Below are positions 26,474 to 35,433 of a DNA stretch of 64,000 nucleotides, one piece after another (the stretch's first letter is position 1; every line of letters starts with the position of its first letter). The stretch lies in assembly GCA_030447785.1 (NCBI GenBank), contig JAUJOF010000005.1, positions 111,943 through 175,942 of the forward strand, in the 5' to 3' direction. The notes under the pieces are model-generated. The model ran no database searches. It saw nothing but the letters and a program-made list of their open reading frames with translations, and was not told where the DNA came from. Source of the stretch: Solirubrobacteraceae bacterium (lineage in GTDB: Bacteria > Actinomycetota > Thermoleophilia > Solirubrobacterales > Solirubrobacteraceae). The position numbers were made by a program, and so were the translations under genes.

Positions 26474-26898
26474 CCAGGCCGTGCCCGCGCGCCGTGGGTC
26501 GGCGGGCCTGAGGCGAGAGAGCGACGGACTGCCCTCGCGCGCTCTCAGCCCAGGCCGCCCCGATCTCGGGCCGTGGCCCTGGATCAGGCCGCCGTCGAGG
26601 CCACTTCCCTCGGCCTCGCGGAAAATGGGGGATACGGCAGCTCAGCCTTGTATCCGCGGCGTTGGGCCAGCCACGCGAGGGGCGACATGAGGCACCCGCA
26701 GGTGGGGCAGCTCGTCGTGAAAGACGGCGCCATCGAACTTCACGGCAAGCATAGTTCTCGCGATCTCGAGCGCTACTGGATGTCCAGCCCGCCCCTCAGC
26801 GATCAGGGAGGCGGTGATGACCAGCGACGGTGGCACGGCGGGGGCCCTTCCGCCGTGAGCGGTTTGGCGGCGCGAGCACCCGGGGCAGCACCGCAGCG
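26474..26898. other. 425-bp stretch without a supported gene
   Basis: Base composition is slightly lower in GC than the neighbours (for example AAAATGGGGGATAC near 26622). A 64-codon minus-strand frame (26836-26642) and several plus-strand frames are open, but none shows a known domain or a convincing start. It could be a decayed gene or intergenic control sequence. Confidence 0.5.
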
Positions 26899-27597
26899 AT
26901 GAAGGCCACCCGCCACGGCGAGCACCTCGTCCAGCTCAGCCGCCTGGGCGTCAGCAACGCCTACCTGGTGCGCGAGGACGACGGGCTGACCCTCGTGGAC
27001 ACCTCGCTGACCGGCTCGGCCAAGGGCATCCTGGCCGCCGCGCGCGACCAGGGAGCGCCGATCCGGCGCATCGCCATCACCCACGCCCACGCCGACCACA
27101 CCGGCTCGCTGGACGCGCTGCACGACGCCGTCCCCGACGCGGAGGTGCTCGTCGGCGAGCGCGACGCACGCTTCCTGGCCGGCGATCGCAGCCTCGACCC
27201 CGGCGAGCCCCAGGGCCGCATCTTCGGTCCCTTCTACGAGCGGGTGAGAACGCGCCCGACGCGCACCCTGCGCCCCGGCGACCGCGCCGGCTCGCTCGAG
27301 GCCATCGCCGCGCCCGGCCACACCCCGGGCCAGCTGGCCTTCCTGGACAACCGCGACGGCACCCTGCTCTGCGGCGACGCCTACCTCGCCCTGGGCGGCG
27401 TGTTCGTCACCACACAGCCGGTCGCGCGCTTTCCCTTTCCCGCCCTGCTGGGCACCTGGCACAAGCCCACCGCCCACGAGACCGCCCTGCGTCTGCGCGC
27501 GCTGGATCCCACCCGCCTGGCCACCGGCCACGGCCGCGTGGTCGACGCCCCCGGCCCGGCCATGGACGCCGCGCTGGCCGCCGCCCCGCGCTCCTAG
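26899..27597 (+). CDS. MBL-fold metallo-hydrolase
   Basis: 232 residues from ATG 26899. The HxHxDH motif is THAHADHTGS near residue 60, followed by the ligand His in PGHTPGQ, the Asp in LLCGDAYL and a C-terminal TGHGRVV. The opening VSNAYLVREDDGLTLVDTS is typical of the group. Activity not predictable beyond hydrolysis at a dinuclear metal centre. A 6-bp hairpin follows the stop. Confidence 0.88.
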   Translation: MKATRHGEHLVQLSRLGVSNAYLVREDDGLTLVDTSLTGSAKGILAAARDQGAPIRRIAITHAHADHTGSLDALHDAVPDAEVLVGERDARFLAGDRSLDPGEPQGRIFGPFYERVRTRPTRTLRPGDRAGSLEAIAAPGHTPGQLAFLDNRDGTLLCGDAYLALGGVFVTTQPVARFPFPALLGTWHKPTAHETALRLRALDPTRLATGHGRVVDAPGPAMDAALAAAPRS

Positions 27598-27599
27598 TA

Positions 27600-27618
27600 G
27601 TGGTCCTGAAGCGACCAC
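27600..27618 (+). terminator. Short hairpin between metallo-hydrolase and MFS genes
   Basis: GTGGTC, a seven-base loop and GACCAC form a 6-bp stem 3 bp after the stop and 5 bp before the next GTG. No U-tract follows, so it may be a weak terminator or a processing/attenuation element rather than an intrinsic terminator. Confidence 0.35.
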
Positions 27619-27622
27619 GAGC

Positions 27623-28894
27623 GTGAGCACCGCCACGCCCAGGCGCCGGCGGCTGCGTCTTGTCCCGCCCGAGCACGCGCTCGTGCCCGGCGGCGCGACG
27701 GGCCGCAAAGCCAGCGCGGTGGCGGCCCTGGGCTTCGTCGCGGCGCTGGCCTCCTCCCCCGGCCAGTCGTACTGGCTCTCCCTGTTCGTCGACGACATGA
27801 TCGCGGGCACCGGGATGGGCCGGACGGGCTTCTCGGCCGTCTACGCCGGCGCGACGGTCTTCTCCGCCGCCATGGTCCTCGTCGTCGGCGGCGCCTTTGA
27901 CCGGCGCGGGCCGGCGACGACCTGGCTCGCCATCGCCCTCGGGCTGGCGGCGGGCTCGCTGCTGATGAGCGTGGCCGCCGGCGCGCTGGTGGCACTCGTC
28001 GCGCTGGGCATGCTGCGCGCCTTCGGGCAGGGCTCGTTCCCGCTGGTCGGAACGCTGCTGGTGGCCCGGACCTTCGCCAGCTGGCGCGGGCGGGCGCTGG
28101 CCGTCTCGCACCTGGGCTCCACGCTGGCCGCCGCAGCGCTGCCGCCGGTCGCCGCCGGCCTGCTCGCGGCCTTCGGCTGGCGCGCCAGCCTGCAGGTCAC
28201 CGCGGTCGCCGTCCTGGTCGCGATCCTCCCCATCGCGCTCGTGGTGCGCTGGGCGACCGCCGGCACCGCCGGGCCACGGACTCCCGTGGCGCGCACGCAG
28301 CGGCCCCGATTCGCCGCGCGCGTCGCCGCCCGGGCGCGCCGCTTCCCCTGGCGTGGCGGCGGAGGAACCCTGCTGGTCGTGCTGTGCGCCGCGCCGCTGA
28401 TCAGCACCGCCGCGGTCTTCCACGCCGTCTCGCTACTGGACGGCAGCGGCGTCACGCGAGCTGGCGCCGCCGGGGCGTTGAGCCTGCTGGCGGTCAGCGG
28501 CGCCCTGGGTGCCGTGTTCGGTGGCACGCTGGTCGACCGGGCCGGCGTGCGCGCGAGTCTGGTGACCATGAGCGCGCTGCTCACCGTGTCGATGGGGCTC
28601 CTGCTGGTCTCCGTGCCCGTCACCGCCCTGGCCGCCTTCGCCGTCCTGGGCCTGGCCAGCGGCGTGAACGCCACGGGCAGTGGGGCCGCGTGGGCGAGGA
28701 CCTTCGGCCTCGAGCGACTCGGAGAGCTGCAGGGGGTGGGCGACGCGGCGCGCATCGCCGCGGCCGCGGTCGGTCCGCTCCCGCTGGCCATCGCCCTCGG
28801 GGCCACCGGCGCCTACGCGGCCGGACTGGCGGGGCTGGGCGTGCTCGCGCTGTTCTGCGCCGTTCTGAGCGTGCGCTGGCATCCGGTGCGCTGA
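27623..28894 (+). CDS. Major facilitator superfamily transporter
   Basis: 423 residues with about 12 membrane segments. The conserved loop between helices 2 and 3 appears as GGAFDRRGPATTW, and the mirror-image loop in the second half as GGTLVDRAGVRAS. A hydrophilic Arg-rich linker (residues about 215-245) separates the halves. It resembles oxalate/formate- or monocarboxylate-type exchangers by the FxxD pattern but the substrate is not determinable. GTG start. Confidence 0.88.
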   Translation: MSTATPRRRRLRLVPPEHALVPGGATGRKASAVAALGFVAALASSPGQSYWLSLFVDDMIAGTGMGRTGFSAVYAGATVFSAAMVLVVGGAFDRRGPATTWLAIALGLAAGSLLMSVAAGALVALVALGMLRAFGQGSFPLVGTLLVARTFASWRGRALAVSHLGSTLAAAALPPVAAGLLAAFGWRASLQVTAVAVLVAILPIALVVRWATAGTAGPRTPVARTQRPRFAARVAARARRFPWRGGGGTLLVVLCAAPLISTAAVFHAVSLLDGSGVTRAGAAGALSLLAVSGALGAVFGGTLVDRAGVRASLVTMSALLTVSMGLLLVSVPVTALAAFAVLGLASGVNATGSGAAWARTFGLERLGELQGVGDAARIAAAAVGPLPLAIALGATGAYAAGLAGLGVLALFCAVLSVRWHPVR

Positions 28895-28906
28895 CCCCCT
28901 GACGGT

Positions 28907-28912
28907 TACGCT
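28907..28912 (+). promoter_or_regulatory. Leaderless -10 box (TACGCT) of the zinc-ribbon gene
   Basis: TACGCT ends 7 bp before the ATG at 28920. Confidence 0.45.
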
Positions 28913-28919
28913 CAGGCCG

Positions 28920-29201
28920 ATGCGGATCACCTGTCCCGCATGCGGCTCAGGCAAGCTCAGGGGCCGGCGCGACGAGGCGGCCGAGGTCGTCCAGGTCGTC
29001 TGCCTCGAGTGTGACCACGCCTGGACGCACGATCCCTGGGCCTGCCCGAGTTGCGGGAGGCAGATGCACGCCGCGCGCCGCCCCCTGCTCGAGAAGGCCC
29101 GAGGAACCCAGCAGTCGATCATCGGCTATCGCACCGTGAAGCTCTGCCCCTCCTGTGACGAGCCCGAGGATCGCAGCGAGGGCTGGCTGTCGGCGAGCTG
29201 A
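28920..29201 (+). CDS. Small zinc-ribbon protein
   Basis: 93 residues with four Cys pairs: CPACGSGK, CLECDHAW, CPSCGRQM and CPSCDEPE. These should form two zinc ribbons. No enzymatic domain. Similar small proteins are common in actinobacteria; some bind nucleic acid or act as protein adaptors. Transcript likely leaderless (TACGCT at 7 bp). Confidence 0.7.
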   Translation: MRITCPACGSGKLRGRRDEAAEVVQVVCLECDHAWTHDPWACPSCGRQMHAARRPLLEKARGTQQSIIGYRTVKLCPSCDEPEDRSEGWLSAS

Positions 29202-29232
29202 CCCACGGGCGCGGGGGGACGGGCGGGCGGAG

Positions 29233-30138
29233 ATGACATGGCAGGACCGGGCCACGGGCGCGCTGCTGGGGACGTTCGCGGGCGACGCCCTGGGCATGCC
29301 CTGGGAGGGCGCGCCGCCCGACGCGATCCCCGCCGTGCTCGACATGGAGCCCGCCCGGCTGGGCGCCGGGACCTACACCGACGACACGGAGATGGCCATC
29401 GCGCTGGCCGAGTCGCTGGTGCGCCGCGACGGCGTCGACGCCGAGGATCTGGCGCGCGCGTTCCTGGCCGCCTACGACCCCCGGCGCGGCTACGGCGGGG
29501 GCACCACGCAGGTCTTGAGCCTGTGGCGGGAGGGCGTCGCGGTCACCCAGGCGGCACAGCGCGTCTTCGACGGCCAGGGCTCCCTCGGAAACGGCGCCGC
29601 CATGCGCGTCGCGCCGGTGGCCGTGCGCTTTCACGCCGACGCGGGCGTCGTGAGCGCCCAGGCCCGGCGCAGCGCCCAGGTCACCCATGCCCACCCGGTG
29701 GGCATCGACGGCGCGGCGGCGCAGGCCGCCGCCATCGCCGCCGCGCTGTACGGCGACGACCCGCTCGCCGCGGCCCTCGTCGCGGCGCGCACGCAGGAGG
29801 TGCGCGACGCGCTGGGCGAACTCGCCACCCGCACCGAGGGCGCGCTCGAACCCCACCTGCTCGGCGACGGGGGCGGCGTCCCCTCGCGCGCCGACCGCTC
29901 GGTGGCCGCCGCCGTCGTGGCCGGCGCGCGCGCGGGCTCGTTCGAGGCGGCGGTCACCGTGGCGGTGCGCGCCGGCGGCGACGCCGACACCACCGGGGCC
30001 ATGGCCGGCGCGATCGCCGGTGCGCGCTTCGGCGCCGCCTCCATCCCGGCGCGGTGGCTGGCGGTCCTCGAGGACGGCGAGCGCGGGCGCAGCCACGTCG
30101 AGACGCTCGCGGTGCGCCTGGCCGAGCGCGCCCGGTAA
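29233..30138 (+). CDS. ADP-ribosylglycohydrolase family protein (ARH/DraG-like)
   Basis: 301 residues. The family signature begins at once: ATGALLGTFAGDALGMPWEG, then the metal-ligand cluster TYTDDTEMAIALAESL (Thr-Asp-Asp near residue 50) and the second ligand cluster GGDADTTGAMAGAIAGA near 255. Members use two Mg ions to remove ADP-ribose from modified proteins or nucleic acids. The GGGCGGGCGGAG upstream of ATG 29233 may act as a ribosome-binding site. Confidence 0.92.
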   Translation: MTWQDRATGALLGTFAGDALGMPWEGAPPDAIPAVLDMEPARLGAGTYTDDTEMAIALAESLVRRDGVDAEDLARAFLAAYDPRRGYGGGTTQVLSLWREGVAVTQAAQRVFDGQGSLGNGAAMRVAPVAVRFHADAGVVSAQARRSAQVTHAHPVGIDGAAAQAAAIAAALYGDDPLAAALVAARTQEVRDALGELATRTEGALEPHLLGDGGGVPSRADRSVAAAVVAGARAGSFEAAVTVAVRAGGDADTTGAMAGAIAGARFGAASIPARWLAVLEDGERGRSHVETLAVRLAERAR

Positions 30139-30197
30139 CGGCGACGGTCCAAGGGGAAGATGACGTTGGTGCCTATGCGGCGTTGGCCTGCCGCAGG

Positions 30198-30506
30198 GTG
30201 ACCGAGAAGATCAGCCTGGTCGGTGATCGCCTATCGGCGCAGGGCAGAGTGAGCAGTCGCGCGGAGGGCGTCGTGCGCTTGCGGTACTCCTACCTGGATG
30301 AGGCGGGTAGGCCGCAGGTTCATCTCGGGCGGGCCAGGATCCAGGACGACGGTGATTGGGTGCTGGGCGCCGGCGAGACGGTCCCGCCCCAGCTGGCGCG
30401 CTGTGGTGGCTATCTGTCGATCCTGTTCACGGGCTACTTCGAACGGCGTATCCGCGGTGAGATGCTGGCCTACGAGCTCAACGCGGGTCAGACGCGACGG
30501 CCGTGA
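30198..30506 (+). CDS. Hypothetical protein, about 102 residues
   Basis: The frame from GTG 30198 encodes VTEKISLVGDRLSAQGRV and continues with alternating hydrophobic and polar residues suggestive of a beta sandwich, ending IRGEMLAYELNAGQTRRP. A good ribosome-binding site (AAGGGGA) lies before an ATG at 30160 in another frame, which opens a 13-codon leader whose TGA overlaps this GTG (GTGA). So either a coupled leader peptide or a frameshift precedes the gene. No family recognised. Confidence 0.45.
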   Translation: MTEKISLVGDRLSAQGRVSSRAEGVVRLRYSYLDEAGRPQVHLGRARIQDDGDWVLGAGETVPPQLARCGGYLSILFTGYFERRIRGEMLAYELNAGQTRRP

Positions 30507-30641
30507 CAGCGACGTGACGGTTCGGGCCGGCGGTCCGGCCCTCGCGATGATGGTGGCGGCCGTGGCGGACGGGCCGGTGAGCAGCCCCTAGCCTCCGGGG
30601 ACGGAGATGTTCCCCGCCGCCCCGACGAACTGATCGCTTCC

Positions 30642-32243
30642 GTGACCCACGCTCCCGCTGCACCGGCGGGGGTGGGACCGATCGCGCAGGAGGCGGCCCG
30701 GCGGCGGACCTTCGCGATCATCTCCCACCCCGACGCCGGCAAGACGACGCTGACCGAGAAGCTGCTGCTCTACGGGGGCCAACTCGCCGAGGCCGGCGCG
30801 GTCCAGGCCAGGCGCAGCCGCCGTGCGGCGGCGTCGGACTGGATGGAGATCGAGCGCAACCGCGGCATCTCCGTCTCCTCGACGGTGCTGCGCTTCGAGC
30901 ACGGCGGAGTGGTCTTCAACCTGCTCGACACGCCGGGCCACCGCGACTTCTCCGAGGACACGCTGCGGGTGCTGGCCGCCGCCGACGCCGCGGTGATGGT
31001 GCTCGACGCGGCCCGCGGCGTGGAGCCCCAGACGCTGCGCCTGTTCGAGGTCGCCCGCGCGCGCGGGATCCCGCTGCTGACCTTCGTCAACAAGTACGAC
31101 CGCCCGGGCATGGAGCCGCTGGCCATGCTCGACCAGATCGAGTCGGTGCTGGCCATCACCCCGACGGCCGCGACGTGGCCGGTGCGGATCCCCGGGGACT
31201 ACCGCGGCGTGGTCGATCGCTCGACCGGGGCCTTCCACCGCTTCACACGCACGGCGGGCGGGGCCACCGAGGCCCCCGAGGAGGTGCTCGACGCCGAGCA
31301 GGCCCGCGCACGCGAGGGCGAGGCCTGGGAGGTCGCCGAGGAGGAGCTCGACCTGCTCGCCGCCGCCGGCGCGGCGTTCGATGCCAACGCCTTCGCCACC
31401 GGCGCCTGCACGCCCGTCTTCTTCGGGTCGGCCGTCTCGAACTTCGGTGTCGCGCTGCTGCTCGAGGCTCTCGAGCGCATCGCTCCCTCCCCCCGCGAAC
31501 GCCCGACGACCGACGGGCGGCCCCGGCGCCTCGACGAGCCGTTCTCCGCGCTGACCTTCAAGGTCCAGGCCAACATGGACCCGCGCCACCGCGACCGCGT
31601 CGCCTTCCTACGCATCTGCTCGGGGCGCTTCGAGCGCGGCATGCGGGTGCTCAACGCCCGCACGGGCAGGCCGTTTGCGATGACTCACGTCCACGAGGTC
31701 TTCGGCGAGGAGCGCGCCGTGCTCGAGCAGGCCTTCCCCGGCGACGTGGTCGGGGTGGTCAACGCGGGCGACCTGCGCGTGGGCGACACCCTCTACGTCG
31801 ACGAGCCGCTCGAGTTCCCACCCATCCCGACGCTGGCCCCCGAGCACTTCGTCACGGTGCGCAACCGCGACACCGCGCGCTACAAGCAATTCCACCGCGG
31901 CATCGAGCAGCTCGGCGAAGAGGGCGTGGTGCACGTGCTGCGCCGCGACCCGGCCGCCGACCCCAACCCCGTCCTGGCCGGGGTCGGTCCGCTGCAGTTC
32001 GATGTCGCCGTCGACCGCCTGGAGCGCGAGTTCGGCGCCACCGTGGGCCTGGATCCGACGCCTTGGAAGCTCGCTCGGCGCACCGACGCGGCCGGCGGCG
32101 AGATCCTGCGCGCCACCAACCGCGGCGACGTGCTCTTTCGCCCCGACGGCACGCCGCTGGCACTGTTCACCAGCCAGTGGCTGCTCGACCGCTTCGCCCA
32201 GGAGCACCCCGAGGTGGCGCTGGACCGGATGCTGACGCGCTGA
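30642..32243 (+). CDS. prfC: Peptide chain release factor 3
   Basis: 533 residues, the RF3 length. G1 is SHPDAGKTTLTEK near residue 30, switch II is LDTPGHRDFSEDT, and the RF3-specific switch I is EIERNRGISVSSTVLRFEH. G4 reads NKYDRPG, where most RF3s have NKMDR. Domains II and III follow (FKVQANMDPRHRDRVAFLRI, VGPLQFDVAVDRLEREF). RF3 is the GTPase that recycles RF1/RF2 and helps post-peptidyl-transfer quality control. GTG start. Confidence 0.96.
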   Translation: MTHAPAAPAGVGPIAQEAARRRTFAIISHPDAGKTTLTEKLLLYGGQLAEAGAVQARRSRRAAASDWMEIERNRGISVSSTVLRFEHGGVVFNLLDTPGHRDFSEDTLRVLAAADAAVMVLDAARGVEPQTLRLFEVARARGIPLLTFVNKYDRPGMEPLAMLDQIESVLAITPTAATWPVRIPGDYRGVVDRSTGAFHRFTRTAGGATEAPEEVLDAEQARAREGEAWEVAEEELDLLAAAGAAFDANAFATGACTPVFFGSAVSNFGVALLLEALERIAPSPRERPTTDGRPRRLDEPFSALTFKVQANMDPRHRDRVAFLRICSGRFERGMRVLNARTGRPFAMTHVHEVFGEERAVLEQAFPGDVVGVVNAGDLRVGDTLYVDEPLEFPPIPTLAPEHFVTVRNRDTARYKQFHRGIEQLGEEGVVHVLRRDPAADPNPVLAGVGPLQFDVAVDRLEREFGATVGLDPTPWKLARRTDAAGGEILRATNRGDVLFRPDGTPLALFTSQWLLDRFAQEHPEVALDRMLTR

Positions 32244-32307
32244 CGGGGTTGGGTCCCGGGCCGGCCCGGGTAGCGCGCGGGGACCCGTCTGTGAAGGAGC
32301 GATTCGC

Positions 32308-34206
32308 TTGGCCCTGAACGTCAGCGAGCGCGAGGCCCGGGAGGTCGCCGAGGCCGCGCGCGAGACCGAATGGAAGCTGCCCAGCTTCGGCCGGGAGCTG
32401 TACCTGGGCAGCTTCCGGCTGGACCTCATCGATCCCCAACCACGGCTGGACGCCGAGGCGACCGAGAAGGGCGAGCGCTTCCTGAGCGTGCTGCGCTGCT
32501 TCCTGGTCGACCGCGTCGATCCGGTCCGGATCGAGCGTGACGCGCGCATCCCCGACGAGGTCCTCGAAGGGCTCAAGGAGCTGGGCGCGATGGGCATGAA
32601 GGTGCCCGAGCACTACGGCGGCCTGGGTCTCTCGCAGGTCTACTACAACCGCGCGCTGGTGCTGACCGGCTCTTGGCACTCCTCGCTCTCGACCCTCCTG
32701 TCGGCCCACCAGTCCATCGGTGTGGCCGAGCCGCTGGCGCTGTTCGGCACCGAGGAGCAAAAGCGCCACTGGCTGCCGCTGGTCAGCCGCACGCACGTGT
32801 CGGCCTTTCTGCTCACCGAGCCCGACGTCGGCTCGGACCCCGCGCGCCTGGCCACGCTGGCCATCCCCACCGAGGACGGCAGCGGCTACCGCGTCAGCGG
32901 ACGCAAGCTGTGGGCCACCAACGGTGCTATCGCCGACGTCGTCGTGGTCATGGCCAAGGTCCCCAGGTCCGAGGGTCACCGCGGTGGGGTGAGCGCCTTC
33001 GTGGTGCCCTACCACGACGACGGAATCACCGTCGAGCACCGCAACGCGTTCATGGGCCTGCGGGGCATCGAGAACTCCGTCACGCGCTTCGACGACGTGT
33101 TCGTCCCCGCCGAGAACCGCATCGGGCGCGAGGGCGAGGGCCTCAAGGTGGCGCTGAGCACCCTGAACACCGGCCGCCTGGCGCTGCCCGCCATCTGCGT
33201 GGGCGTGGCCAAGTGGTCGACCAAGGTCGCGCGCGAGTTCGCCTCCGAGCGCGTCCAGTGGGGCCAGGCCGTGGGCAAGCACGACGCGGTGGCCCAGAAG
33301 ATCGCCTACATGGCCGCCGGCGCCTTCGGCCTGGAGGCGATGCTCGACGTCTCCTCACGCCTGGCCGACGACAAGAAGCGCGACATCCGCATCGAGGCCG
33401 CCCTGGCCAAGCTCTACGCCTCGGAGATGGGCTGGAGGATCATCGACGAGCTGATGCAGGTGCGCGCCGGGCGCGGCTACGAGACCGCCGAGTCGCTGCG
33501 AGCCCGCGGGGAGAAGCCGGTGCCCGTCGAGCAGGTCATGCGCGACATGCGCATCAACCGCATCTTCGAGGGCTCCACGGAGATCATGCATCTGCTCATC
33601 GCCCGCGAGGCGGTCGACCAGCACCTGCAGGTGGCCGGCGACATCCTCGAGCCCGAGGTGCAGCTCAAGGACAAGGCCAAGGCCGTCCTGGAGGCCGGGA
33701 GGTTCTACTCGCGCTGGCTGCCCCAGCTGACCTTCGGCGAGGGCCAGAAGCCCGGCTCCTACGATCAGCACGGCCCGCTGGCCGGGCACCTGCGCTACGC
33801 CGAGCGCCGCGCGCGCAAGCTCGCGCGCTCGACCTTCTATGCGATCTCGCGTTACCAGGCCCGGCTCGAGAAGAAGCAGGCCGTGCTGGGGCGCATCGTG
33901 GACATCGGCGCCGAGCTGTTCGCGATCGCCTCCGCGGTGGTCTACGCGGGCACCATCGCCACCGAGCAGCCCGAGCGCGCCGACGAGGCCGCCGAGCTGG
34001 CCGACCTCTTCGCCAAGCAGGCCCGCCGGCGCGTCGACGCGCTCTTCCACGACCTGTGGGCCAACGACGACGACGACAGCTACCAGCTCGCCCAGCGCGT
34101 CCTGGACGGCCGCTACCTCTGGCTGGAGGAGGGGATCCTCGATCCCTCGGGCGACGGGCCGATGGTCGCCGACCAGCCCGCCGAGGTCGAGGCCGCGCAG
34201 GCCTAG
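32308..34206 (+). CDS. Long acyl-CoA dehydrogenase (VLCAD/ACAD9-like)
   Basis: 632 residues: a full acyl-CoA dehydrogenase (about 60-440) plus an extra C-terminal helical domain of about 180 residues, as in very-long-chain enzymes. FAD/substrate motifs are FLLTEPDVGSD, KLWATNGAIAD, FDDVFVPAENRIG and RIFEGSTEI. The start is TTG at 32308 with a strong AAGGAG 9 bp upstream (32293-32298). It catalyses alpha,beta-dehydrogenation of acyl-CoA, probably membrane-associated, in beta-oxidation. Confidence 0.92.
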   Translation: MALNVSEREAREVAEAARETEWKLPSFGRELYLGSFRLDLIDPQPRLDAEATEKGERFLSVLRCFLVDRVDPVRIERDARIPDEVLEGLKELGAMGMKVPEHYGGLGLSQVYYNRALVLTGSWHSSLSTLLSAHQSIGVAEPLALFGTEEQKRHWLPLVSRTHVSAFLLTEPDVGSDPARLATLAIPTEDGSGYRVSGRKLWATNGAIADVVVVMAKVPRSEGHRGGVSAFVVPYHDDGITVEHRNAFMGLRGIENSVTRFDDVFVPAENRIGREGEGLKVALSTLNTGRLALPAICVGVAKWSTKVAREFASERVQWGQAVGKHDAVAQKIAYMAAGAFGLEAMLDVSSRLADDKKRDIRIEAALAKLYASEMGWRIIDELMQVRAGRGYETAESLRARGEKPVPVEQVMRDMRINRIFEGSTEIMHLLIAREAVDQHLQVAGDILEPEVQLKDKAKAVLEAGRFYSRWLPQLTFGEGQKPGSYDQHGPLAGHLRYAERRARKLARSTFYAISRYQARLEKKQAVLGRIVDIGAELFAIASAVVYAGTIATEQPERADEAAELADLFAKQARRRVDALFHDLWANDDDDSYQLAQRVLDGRYLWLEEGILDPSGDGPMVADQPAEVEAAQA

Positions 34207-34320
34207 CTCGCGGGAGGTCCGGCCCTGTCCAGCCTGGGCGGCTTCTCGTCGCATAGCGAGCAGAACTCGCCCAGCGCGCGATTCGCCCGACCGACAGGCG
34301 GCCGACGCCGGCGACGGCCG

Positions 34321-35268
34321 CTACCGGACCGTGCCGGTGCCAGCCTGCACCTGGTCATGGCGCCCGGCCGCGGCCAGGTGGCGGCCCAGGAAGTCCAGCT
34401 GGTCGGCGAGCACGCGCTCGCGGGCCTCACCCACGTAGACGTCGAAGTGGCCGACCGGGTAGGTGCGCAGCTCGGCATGCGGGGCCCTGTCCGCGGCCTT
34501 CCGCGCGCTGGCCACGGGCGCGATCAGATCGTGCTCGGCGACCTGCACGAGCAGCGGGCAGCGCACGGCGCCGGCCTGGGTGATCGGGCGGTTGCGGCCC
34601 ACCAGCAGCGCGCTGCGCGCGCAGAAGGCGTTGACGAAGCTCGGACCGGCGATGGCCCGAAAGCCGGGCTCGGCGTCGGGCGTGGTCATGGCGGCCAGCG
34701 TGCCCGGGGCGCCGGCGATCGGCAGGCGCACGGGCGGGCGGGCGGTCAGGGCGCCCAGCGCGTCGATCAGGGCGATCGCGGTGGTGCGCGCCAGCGCGAC
34801 CGCCCCGGCCTGGCGCGCCATGTTGGCCAGCGCGACGAGGCCGTCGGTGGCCGGTACCGGCGCGACGACCGCGGCGATCGCCGGGTCGTCGGCGGCCACG
34901 CTGACGACGTGCCCGCCGGCGTAGGAGATACCCCACAGCACGATGCGCCGGGAGTCGACGCCCTCCAGGCCTCGGGCGAAGGCCACCGCGGCGTGATAGT
35001 CCTCGCGGTGGCGGCGCCAGTCCACGTGCCCGCGCGGCTCGCCGGTGGAGTCGGCGAACGTGCGGTAGTCGAAGAGCAGCACGTCGAGGCCCGCCGCGGC
35101 AAAGCGCTCGGCGAAGGGCTCCAGGCCGCTGTCGCGGGTGTTACCGAAGCCAGGGGCCATGACCACGCACGGCCGTCCACGCTCGGCGGCGAAGGCGTCG
35201 CCCTCGCCGGTGAGGTGCCAGCCCGCGCAGCGCTCGGCGCCGCTGGCGAAGGTCACGTCCTCGCGCAT
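34321..35268 (-). CDS. Alpha/beta hydrolase (dienelactone hydrolase/acyl-esterase type)
   Basis: 315 residues. The cap-less core has CVVMAPGFGNTRDSG, LLFDYRTFADSTGEPRGHVD, the nucleophile elbow GISYAGGH (Ser near 115), the acid in VQVAEHDLIAP and the final His in YPVGHFDVYVG. This resembles YcjY-like and X-prolyl-dipeptidase-type hydrolases. ATG 35268 is preceded by TACGGT at 7 bp. Confidence 0.87.
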   Translation of the reverse strand: MREDVTFASGAERCAGWHLTGEGDAFAAERGRPCVVMAPGFGNTRDSGLEPFAERFAAAGLDVLLFDYRTFADSTGEPRGHVDWRRHREDYHAAVAFARGLEGVDSRRIVLWGISYAGGHVVSVAADDPAIAAVVAPVPATDGLVALANMARQAGAVALARTTAIALIDALGALTARPPVRLPIAGAPGTLAAMTTPDAEPGFRAIAGPSFVNAFCARSALLVGRNRPITQAGAVRCPLLVQVAEHDLIAPVASARKAADRAPHAELRTYPVGHFDVYVGEARERVLADQLDFLGRHLAAAGRHDQVQAGTGTVR

Positions 35269-35275
35269 CGCCGCG

Positions 35276-35281
35276 ACCGTA
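35276..35281 (-). promoter_or_regulatory. Leaderless -10 box (TACGGT) of the hydrolase gene
   Basis: Minus-strand TACGGT ends 7 bp before the ATG at 35268. Confidence 0.45.
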
Positions 35282-35433
35282 CCAGCGCACCGCCAGCCGC
35301 GACTGCACCCGGGAGCGCTCCTCCCGCCGCGTGCGCCACGATGGCCCGCTGACCCAGTGCGAGACCGAAGGCCAGCTGGCCCGGAATGGTGCGGGGGTCG
35401 GTGGTGCACCCCGATCGCGGGTAGGGCGCGCGT

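Noticed and set aside
26642-26836. 64-codon minus-strand frame
   Set aside because: No family, no ribosome-binding site or promoter box; kept only as an unexplained stretch.
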